From NCBI GenBank assembly GCA_937967805.1, contig CALBTC010000044.1:1-26146 (forward strand): a stretch of DNA of 26,146 bases. Reading direction: 5' to 3'. The notes below the pieces were generated by a model. That model did not search any database and was not told the origin of the DNA. It saw nothing but the letters and a program-made list of their open reading frames with translations. Numbering within the stretch: position 1 is the first letter of the stretch; each line of letters opens with the position of its first letter. Below are positions 21,079 to 26,146 of the stretch, in pieces. The translations under genes were made by a program, and so were the position numbers. The DNA comes from an uncultured Anaerolineaceae bacterium (GTDB lineage: Bacteria; Chloroflexota; Anaerolineae; Promineifilales; Promineifilaceae).

Positions 21079-23421
21079 TTACGGCCGTTCCAACAGAGGC
21101 GTCAATTCATCATCACTGTAAAGCTGCTGCATGGCCGCTTCCCAGGTGAGATCATCCCGTTTTTCATAATGCCAAAAGCGAATATCGGGGAAATAGGTAC
21201 GCCAGCTTGGGTTGGCCGGCACCCAGTGCCAGCCGTAATCGGCTGCCAGCGCCGTGAAGTCAATGTAATAGCCGTCGGGTACAGATTCACGCCACTTGCC
21301 CCCCTGCTCGTAGTAGCTGGGATCATCACCGCTGCGCGCCTGCAAATCCCAGGTAAGGGCCCGTAACGGTTCACCCTGGCTGCCGTCTTGCGCGGCCGTT
21401 CTCACAAACACACGCCAATACGTCTCGCCATTGATCTCCAGCTTCACCAGCTCCACCTGCGGCTCAAAACCCAGCGCCTCGCGGAAATAAAAATCAAAAG
21501 CCCGGCCCGCTTTATTCCACGATTGGGCTGATTGTCCCGGCAGCGGCCGGGCATCCAAAGCCTCAAACATGCCGTCCAGCCGCCCCAAAAAGTCCCAACC
21601 GGCCTCGGCAATCACCCGCTGGCGCAGCGCGGCAAACGATTGATCGACAGCATCGCTAAGATACGGGGACGGGGCATTGACGTCAACAGGGAACAAACGA
21701 AACGGCGGCTGACCTTCCTGCGGATCGGCTAAAGCCTCCACGTAAAGCTGCTCGTTGGCTGCCAGCCGGTCAATATTGCGCAGCCGGTTGCTCATCTCCG
21801 GCGTCAGGCGTACGCCTGTCCACGACGGATCATCAATACGGCCGTCGCTCACAAACATCTGCGGCACCACGCTCCACGCCTCCACGCTGCCAGACAGCAA
21901 GAAGCTGCGTCCACCCTGATCATAGACAAACAAAACCGACCGCCTGTCCGGCGACCAGGCCGGGGCACGCCCCTGCTGGCCCAAGCCGTAAGCCGCAGCG
22001 GCCGGTCCGTAAGCCTCGTTCAGCGGCAGGGCATACATCACCGGGAAGCCGGCGCTGTGTTCGGCGTACACCAGGGAACGGCCGTCTGGGGCAAACGCGG
22101 CGTCATCTTCCTGCAAGCCGGGCGACTGCGTTACGTTCACCACCCCGGAGTTAATGCCCCCATCCAACCAGCGCATGAAAATATCCCGGCTGCCGCCGCG
22201 CAGGCTGGTAAAGGCAATATGCCGCCCACCTGGGGACCAGGCGGGAGCAAAATCAGGTGCGGGATTATCGGTCAGGCGGAAGGGGCCCTCGCTGCCGTCG
22301 GCCTTAATAAGGTAAATGTCCAGGTTGCCATCACGGTATGATTCATAGGCCAGCCATTGGCCATCAGGCGACCAGGTGGGGGCGGCGTCGTAAGCCATAT
22401 CGTTGGTCACCCGCCGCAGCTCGCGGTTGGAGATGTTGTAAACATACACTTCCCAATTGCCATCGCGCCGCGAGGCAAAGGCGATTTCAGTGCCGTCCGG
22501 GCTCCAGGCCGGATCGCGGTCTTCGGCTGGATGGGTGGTCAGACGGATAGAGTCAGGCTGGCCCACGGGCAAAATATAAATGTCGCTGTTGCCATTCACG
22601 CGCTGGGTGAAAATCACCGCCCCGCCCCCATCCAGCGGATTGGGGGTGGCCCACGGCGTCAGCTTAACTGAAACGGTGGGCAGAGGGGTTGGCGTCGGGG
22701 GCAGCGGCGTCGGCGTGAGGATAATGACATTGGCTGTCGGCATTTCAAACGGCCGATCGTCGGCCACGGCCGTATTGCCCGGCAGCGTTTCACGCGTACT
22801 CAACATGCCAACCACAATGATGAGCGCCAGGGCAGCAACGACCGTGGCCAGCCGAAACGTGCGTACAGCGCGTAAATTCTCACGCGGACGTTTGGGAGCT
22901 ACCACGGCGGTGGCAGGTGGCTTGGGACGCCGCCAGAGAAGGCGTAAATTTGCTTTGAGCAAACGCCGGCGGGAATTCAGGCGACGGCCGTAAAGGGCAC
23001 GACGGGGCGCTGTGCGCCGCCACAGGCGTGTGAACCATCCCCAAATAACGTGGGCCAGCCACAGGGCAGCCGGCTTGAGCGCGCGCCGGTAAAACCAGCG
23101 AGACGGCCGTACCACAGTCAGTATCACCGCCAATCGAAACGGCCGCCAGACAAAGTTGGTCAGCAAGTGACGCAGCGCCAGCCCCATGCGGCCCACAAAG
23201 CGCCAGGTCGGTGGGGCAATTGCTACCAATGTGTCCCACAGCAGCCAGCGCAGCGGCAGCCAGAACGGCATCGTCAAGAAAAATACCGGTTTCCAGATGA
23301 TCCAGATGAAGAGATTGCGAAACGCTAAACCAAGTCGGCAAACAAATCGCCAGACGGAGGAAACAACTGCCAAAAGGAACTGCCGGACCCGTTTAAAGGC
23401 CCGCCGAAATCTTACATGCAT
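21079..23421 (-). CDS. Membrane protein with TolB-like PD40 propeller and degenerate M15 peptidase-like domain
   Basis: 780-aa protein. Residues 1-165 are rich in Arg and Trp and contain a duplicated unit (WRFVCRLGLAFRNL at 24 and WRFVGRMGLALRHL at 73) that may lie on the membrane. One membrane helix follows (about 190-207), then a TPTPLPPTPTPLP linker. A TolB-like six-blade propeller runs from about 263 to 545, with repeated AWSPDG, TWSPDG and AWSPGG units alternating with SDIYIL-type strands. Residues about 555-780 resemble an M15 D-Ala-D-Ala peptidase: SWNKAGRAFDF has the S-x-H-x-x-G-x-A-x-D spacing but Asn636 replaces the zinc His, while Asp643 and HYE (His751) remain. It is probably a cell-wall-facing sensor or scaffold that may have lost catalysis. 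It starts an operon with the M23 lipoprotein; its promoter is at 23431-23458. Confidence 0.8.
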   Translation of the reverse strand: MHVRFRRAFKRVRQFLLAVVSSVWRFVCRLGLAFRNLFIWIIWKPVFFLTMPFWLPLRWLLWDTLVAIAPPTWRFVGRMGLALRHLLTNFVWRPFRLAVILTVVRPSRWFYRRALKPAALWLAHVIWGWFTRLWRRTAPRRALYGRRLNSRRRLLKANLRLLWRRPKPPATAVVAPKRPRENLRAVRTFRLATVVAALALIIVVGMLSTRETLPGNTAVADDRPFEMPTANVIILTPTPLPPTPTPLPTVSVKLTPWATPNPLDGGGAVIFTQRVNGNSDIYILPVGQPDSIRLTTHPAEDRDPAWSPDGTEIAFASRRDGNWEVYVYNISNRELRRVTNDMAYDAAPTWSPDGQWLAYESYRDGNLDIYLIKADGSEGPFRLTDNPAPDFAPAWSPGGRHIAFTSLRGGSRDIFMRWLDGGINSGVVNVTQSPGLQEDDAAFAPDGRSLVYAEHSAGFPVMYALPLNEAYGPAAAAYGLGQQGRAPAWSPDRRSVLFVYDQGGRSFLLSGSVEAWSVVPQMFVSDGRIDDPSWTGVRLTPEMSNRLRNIDRLAANEQLYVEALADPQEGQPPFRLFPVDVNAPSPYLSDAVDQSFAALRQRVIAEAGWDFLGRLDGMFEALDARPLPGQSAQSWNKAGRAFDFYFREALGFEPQVELVKLEINGETYWRVFVRTAAQDGSQGEPLRALTWDLQARSGDDPSYYEQGGKWRESVPDGYYIDFTALAADYGWHWVPANPSWRTYFPDIRFWHYEKRDDLTWEAAMQQLYSDDELTPLLERP

Positions 23422-23430
23422 GTTGCTGCC

Positions 23431-23458
23431 AGTTTAGCATGGCTCAAGACTATGTCAA
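23431..23458 (-). promoter_or_regulatory. Promoter of the propeller-protein gene, likely leaderless
   Basis: On the minus strand TTGACA (23458-23453), a 16-bp spacer ending in TGC and TAAACT (23436-23431) form an extended -10 promoter. Nine nt separate the -10 box from ATG 23421, so only 2-3 nt of leader are expected. It resembles the transglycosylase promoter at 19156-19185. Confidence 0.6.
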
Positions 23459-23485
23459 GTTAATATTTGCCTATGTCAAGTTAAT
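23450..23485. repeat. 15-bp direct repeat CTATGTCAAGTTAAT, 21-bp period
   Basis: Perfect copies at 23450-23464 and 23471-23485 are two helical turns apart. The promoter-proximal copy contains the -35 box (TTGACA on the minus strand) of the propeller-protein gene; the distal copy duplicates it upstream. This could be a paired activator or repressor site, or a promoter duplication. Confidence 0.6.
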
Positions 23486-23500
23486 TTGGCGGTTGCGTTT

Positions 23501-24175
23501 TTAACCTTCCGGCGGCAGGGCAACATAATGCAGCATAAATAAGAAGTGACACAAACTGCCGCCCAGCACAAACAAATGCCAGATTTCATGGTGCCCAAAC
23601 CGTTTTGGCCACGGGTCCGGCCAGCGCCGATAATACACCACAAAGCCCACCGTGTAGATTAATCCGCCTAAAAAGAGCAGCAGCAAGCCATCAAACGGCA
23701 GCCAGCGAGAGGCATTTCCGGCCAAAATGAGCGGCAGCACCCCACCCCAGGTCACAATCAGGTAAATAGAGGCATTCATCAAACCGTGAATGCGGCGGCT
23801 AAACAGCTTGTAAACCATGCCTCCCAACGCCCCCAACCAAACAATCAGTAAAACCGGCCAGCGCCAGGCATGTGGGAAGAAAGTGTACACAATCGGAGTA
23901 TAGGTTCCGGCAATGACCAAAAAGATGGACATATGGTCAAGCCGGTTGAGCTGAAAATGCAGGCGCGGCCGCGGCCGTACACCATGCAGCAATGAGCTGG
24001 CGCTGTACATTGCCGTCATGCTCAGGCCGTAAATTAGCAGCGTCCACATCTTGGGCCATTCGCCCCAGGCCAGCCAAACCAGCCAGGCGGTGCCCGACAG
24101 TGAAGCCAAACCACCTAAAACATGGGTCAACGTGCTGGCCGGCTCGTATAAAAGGCGGGTTACTCGTTTCATCAT
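23501..24175 (-). CDS. Hemolysin III/PAQR-family membrane protein
   Basis: 224-aa polytopic membrane protein with seven helices. Family motifs are present: EPASTLTHVLGGLASL near the N-terminus, SASSLLHGVRP, LDHMSIFLVIAGTYTP, and C-terminal HHEIWHLFVLGGSLCHFLFM, which provides the His residues of the presumed metal site. The name comes from Bacillus hemolysin III, but most bacterial members have no proven haemolytic role and are related to adiponectin/progestin receptors with ceramidase-like metal centres. ATG 24175 is chosen; the open frame runs upstream to 24640 but that part is antisense to ctaB and lacks family sequence. ATG 24172 is an alternative. It is divergent from ctaB across a 133-bp region with a strong dyad. 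Confidence 0.9.
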   Translation of the reverse strand: MMKRVTRLLYEPASTLTHVLGGLASLSGTAWLVWLAWGEWPKMWTLLIYGLSMTAMYSASSLLHGVRPRPRLHFQLNRLDHMSIFLVIAGTYTPIVYTFFPHAWRWPVLLIVWLGALGGMVYKLFSRRIHGLMNASIYLIVTWGGVLPLILAGNASRWLPFDGLLLLFLGGLIYTVGFVVYYRRWPDPWPKRFGHHEIWHLFVLGGSLCHFLFMLHYVALPPEG

Positions 24176-24242
24176 TGACCGTAATTTAACGGCCGTTTTC
24201 GCCGCAAGCAAATAGTACGTAATGGTTTGTTCCGGTTTGTGA

Positions 24243-24285
24243 ATGTTGTTACAATAAATCGTATAACATCTGGCTGTAACAACAT
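24243..24285. promoter_or_regulatory. 11-bp perfect inverted repeat in the ctaB/hemolysin III divergent region
   Basis: ATGTTGTTACA (24243-24253) and TGTAACAACAT (24275-24285) are exact inverted copies 21 nt apart. A third related half-site, TATAACA (24262-24268), lies between them. A possible rightward promoter, TTGTTC (24227-24232) and TACAAT (24250-24255) at 17 bp, overlaps the left arm. The arrangement fits a repressor operator controlling ctaB, the opposite gene, or both. The regulator is unknown. Confidence 0.5.
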
Positions 24286-24308
24286 GCTTCACTCCATTCG
24301 GAGACCGA

Positions 24309-25265
24309 ATGTCATTTTCAGAAACACGACAACAAGCGACCCTTTCCAGCCCGTCGGCCGAGCCAACCGTGACGGCCGTTTCCCCCTGGCGGGCTCGTCT
24401 GCAAATGATTGTGGTGTTGTTCAAGCTGCGCATTGTCTTTTTGTTGCTGATGGCGGCCACCGGTGGCGCATTTTTGGCGGCGGGCGGCTGGCCGGGGGGC
24501 GGCAACTTACTGCTGCTTTGGTTGGCCGGAGGCATGGCGGCGGCCGGCGCCTCGGCGCTGAACCAATATTGGGAACGGATTTCAGACGGCGATATGAAAC
24601 GGACCCGGAGACGGCCGTTAGTCACCGGGGCGATTGCCAAACCAACCTGGGTGCCTTATGTGGGCGTGGCGCTAATTCTGCTGCCGTCGCTGGCCGTGCT
24701 GCCTTTTAATCCAGCACTCACCTTTTTTCTATTGTTGGGTGCTTTTATTTACGTGGGCATTTACACTATTTGGCTTAAGCCGCGCACGTTGCTAAACATA
24801 GTTATTGGCGGGGCGGCGGGCAGTGCGGCCGTTTTAAGCGGCAGCGCCGTGGTGGGCAACTGGAGCGATCCCGGGGCGCTGGTTTTATCACTGCTCCTGT
24901 TTCTCTGGACCCCATTTCATTTTTGGAGCCTGGCCCTGCTTTACCGGGATGATTACGCCCGGTCTGATGTGCCCATGCTGCCGGTACACACCCCCCCCCG
25001 GCAGGCGGCCTGGTGGGTCATGTCGCACACGCTGCCAACAACAATCGGCGGTCTGCTGTTGGTGGTGCTGCCCACGCTCGGCTGGATTTACCTGATTCCC
25101 GTTTCATGGGTCACGGTTGATCTGTTCTGGCGCAATGTCAGGTTGATTCAATCGCCGACGCCGTCCAATGCCAAGAAGTTGTTTATGTCCTCTAATATTT
25201 ATCTGTTGGTGCTGCTGCTGGCGATTTGCGCCGGCACGATGGCCGCTTCAATACGTAGCTTATAA
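24309..25265 (+). CDS. ctaB: Protoheme IX farnesyltransferase (heme o synthase)
   Basis: 318-aa membrane prenyltransferase of the UbiA superfamily that converts heme b to heme o with farnesyl diphosphate, supplying heme for terminal oxidases. After a ~35-residue soluble tail come about nine helices. The prenyl-diphosphate motif is ALNQYWERISDGDMKRTRRRPL (Asn85, Asp93, Asp95, Arg98), in the expected first cytoplasmic loop. The CtaB-specific loop LFLWTPFHFWSLALLYRDDYARSDVPMLPV is intact and separates it from other UbiA-type enzymes. GGAG at 24300-24303 lies five nt before ATG 24309. No oxidase subunit or ctaA lies in the window. It is divergent from the hemolysin III-like gene and followed by the 6S-like RNA. 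Confidence 0.95.
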   Translation: MSFSETRQQATLSSPSAEPTVTAVSPWRARLQMIVVLFKLRIVFLLLMAATGGAFLAAGGWPGGGNLLLLWLAGGMAAAGASALNQYWERISDGDMKRTRRRPLVTGAIAKPTWVPYVGVALILLPSLAVLPFNPALTFFLLLGAFIYVGIYTIWLKPRTLLNIVIGGAAGSAAVLSGSAVVGNWSDPGALVLSLLLFLWTPFHFWSLALLYRDDYARSDVPMLPVHTPPRQAAWWVMSHTLPTTIGGLLLVVLPTLGWIYLIPVSWVTVDLFWRNVRLIQSPTPSNAKKLFMSSNIYLLVLLLAICAGTMAASIRSL

Positions 25266-25291
25266 TTTACTTTGTGAAGGCCGGCACAACC

Positions 25292-25320
25292 TTGTCAGCC
25301 TTGTGTGACTGTGTTAGTAT
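25292..25320 (+). promoter_or_regulatory. Promoter of the 6S-like RNA
   Basis: TTGTCA (25292-25297) and TAGTAT (25315-25320) are separated by exactly 17 bp. The predicted start near 25326-25328 falls at the 5' end of the closing stem of the RNA. The -35 box is identical to that of the kinase promoter at 5018. Confidence 0.65.
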
Positions 25321-25325
25321 CCATC

Positions 25326-25512
25326 CAACCCTGCTGTGTGCGTGATGAGCTTGCCAGTGTTGAGCCAACGCTTCACAAATGGGGGTCGTAAATACGCTGA
25401 GGGGATGTAGTAGCTCACGGCGGAAGTCGTTCGGCCAGGCAGAAGCTCGCGAAAAGGCTCCCACCTGCATACGCAGGTTCAAACAACGGGGCTCACACGG
25501 CATAGCGGGGCT
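25326..25512 (+). ncRNA. ssrS: 6S RNA candidate
   Basis: About 187 nt in a 347-bp gap without a credible gene. The closing stem pairs CCCTGCTGTG (25329-25338) with CATAGCGGGG (25501-25510), then CGTG and TGAGC (25341-25350, one bulged A) with GCTCA and CACG (25491-25499). A large central bubble follows, with the small hairpin ACCTGC-ATAC-GCAGGT (25463-25478) on its 3' side, a hallmark of 6S. The upper arm pairs GAGCC (25362-25366) with GGCTC (25456-25460) and GCTTC (25370-25374) with GAAGC (25442-25446). The 3' side shares a CACC...GGTTCAA...GGC...CGGCA pattern with E. coli 6S as I remember it. 6S RNA mimics an open promoter and sequesters the housekeeping RNA polymerase. It has its own promoter and terminator. 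tmRNA, SRP RNA and RNase P signatures are absent. Confidence 0.75.
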
Positions 25513-25523
25513 TCAGAAACCTG

Positions 25524-25553
25524 CCCTTGATCCAACATATCAGGGGTTTTTTT
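25524..25553 (+). terminator. Rho-independent terminator of the 6S-like RNA
   Basis: CCCTTGAT (25524-25531) pairs with ATCAGGGG (25539-25546) over 8 bp with one G-U, closing a 7-nt loop, and is followed directly by seven T residues (25547-25553). Confidence 0.85.
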
Positions 25554-25612
25554 GTCGAACTTTAAGCAATACACATTAGCATTAAACATTAGCAGAAGGA
25601 AAAAGCAGCTTT

Positions 25613-26146
25613 ATGGTGCGTGAGCGAATTGCTGACGACATCTATGTATTCACAAGTCAGTCGTATGCACAGGTTACAGCGGGAGCCATCTTAACCAAAG
25701 ATGGTGTTATTTTAATTGACACGCTGTACTTCCCAGAAGAAACAAAGGCAATCAAAGAGTTTCTTGAAGAGCGTCAGGGCTTGAAGATTCGGTATGTCAT
25801 CAATACCCATTACCATGCGGACCACACGCAAGGGACCTATCTCTTTCCTGAAGCCCAGATCGTCAGCCACGCCATGTGCCGCCGTCTGCTAGACAGCATT
25901 GGACGAGAAGGGTTGGCAGAAGCTCAGGCCCAAAACGCTGAATTGGAAGAAGTTCAAATTGTCCTGCCTGAGCTGGTGTTTGAGGAAGGGATTTTTAACC
26001 TTTACCTGGGCGGTAAAACGTTGCAGCTGCACCACATGCCAGGGCACAGCATGGACCTCACCGGTGTTTACGTGACCAATAACCAAATATTGTTTGCCTC
26101 TGATAATTCCATGCCGGTGCCCACCATTTTTGATGGTGGGTATAAA
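25613..26146 (+). CDS. Metallo-beta-lactamase-fold hydrolase, cut by the right edge
   Basis: The frame from ATG 25613 is open to the window end (178 codons seen). The zinc-binding signature NTHYHADHTQG lies near residues 67-77, preceded by GVILIDTLYFPEET (the Asp-containing strand that opens the fold), with the third-ligand motif MPGHSMD and the bridging Asp in FASDNSMP. The superfamily includes beta-lactamases, glyoxalase II, lactonases and sulfur-metabolism enzymes; nothing visible picks one. No signal peptide is seen, so it is probably cytoplasmic. AAGGA at 25596-25600 lies 12 nt upstream, rather far. Two copies of ACATTAGC (25573-25580 and 25586-25593) precede it. It follows the 6S-like RNA terminator and so needs its own promoter. 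Confidence 0.9.
   Translation, partial: MVRERIADDIYVFTSQSYAQVTAGAILTKDGVILIDTLYFPEETKAIKEFLEERQGLKIRYVINTHYHADHTQGTYLFPEAQIVSHAMCRRLLDSIGREGLAEAQAQNAELEEVQIVLPELVFEEGIFNLYLGGKTLQLHHMPGHSMDLTGVYVTNNQILFASDNSMPVPTIFDGGYK

Noticed and set aside
22880..23341. 153-codon leftward open frame inside the propeller-protein gene in another frame
   Set aside because: It shares the strand but not the frame of a gene whose reading is supported by promoter and domains; no motif is seen.
24176..24640. N-terminal extension of the hemolysin III-like frame
   Set aside because: It runs antisense to ctaB, lacks family sequence, and the family normally starts at EPAS-type sequence just after ATG 24175.
25267..25579. 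Small open frames on both strands across the 6S-like RNA region
   Set aside because: RNA promoter, pairing and terminator explain the sequence. The frames have no ribosome site or motif.

Overview
The window looks like a chromosomal segment of a Chloroflexota bacterium, most likely Anaerolineae-like. This is inferred from gene style and not proven: about 55% G+C, large hybrid histidine kinases, many extracellular proteins with Thr/Pro 'TPTPTP' linkers, PilN/PilO-like proteins and TolB-type propellers. No rRNA, tRNA, CRISPR array, transposase or phage gene was seen. Apart from short intergenic repeats it reads as ordinary host DNA. A strong genomic signature is the palindrome ACGGCCGT, found at least 43 times in 26 kb where about 0.5 would be expected by chance.

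Layout. 1-1.8 kb: the start of a leftward gene cut by the edge, a divergent IclR-type regulator with a good promoter, and a 207-aa protein of unknown function. 1.86-4.8 kb: a leftward two-gene operon coding for PilN-like and PilO-like membrane proteins, each fused to extracellular domains (PPC-like and BACON-like in one, TPR-like and LysM in the other). 5.0-13.8 kb: a signalling island of two convergent paralogous modules. Each has a large GAF-containing sensor kinase followed by a small receiver-kinase (REC-HisKA-HATPase), and the two receiver-kinases meet tail to tail with 7 bp between them. 14.1-15.4 kb: a polytopic GT39-like membrane protein. 15.5-18.0 kb: a ThrRS-like/uridine-kinase-like fusion and a zinc-dependent phospholipase C-like protein. 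18.2-23.4 kb: cell-wall enzymes (lytic transglycosylase, M23 lipoprotein, and a propeller protein with a degenerate M15 peptidase-like domain) plus a single-domain response regulator. 23.5-25.3 kb: a hemolysin III-like membrane protein divergent from heme o synthase (ctaB). 25.3-25.55 kb: a structured RNA with promoter and terminator that matches the 6S RNA architecture. 25.6 kb to the end: a metallo-beta-lactamase-fold protein cut by the right edge.

How the genes work together. The 9-kb signalling cluster probably forms one phosphorelay network with redox, light or small-molecule inputs through MASE3-like, PAS and GAF domains. It contains no DNA-binding output, so its output partners lie elsewhere. 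The PilN/PilO-like proteins, transglycosylase, M23 and M15-like proteins all point outward to peptidoglycan and the cell surface. The transglycosylase and propeller genes share a TTGACA...TGCTAAAnT promoter whose predicted start site falls at or next to the ATG, suggesting leaderless messages. The most noteworthy items are the iterated palindrome, the 6S-like RNA, the convergent kinase modules, the PilN/PilO fusions, the degenerate M15 domain and a lipoprotein signal peptide built from an intergenic repeat.
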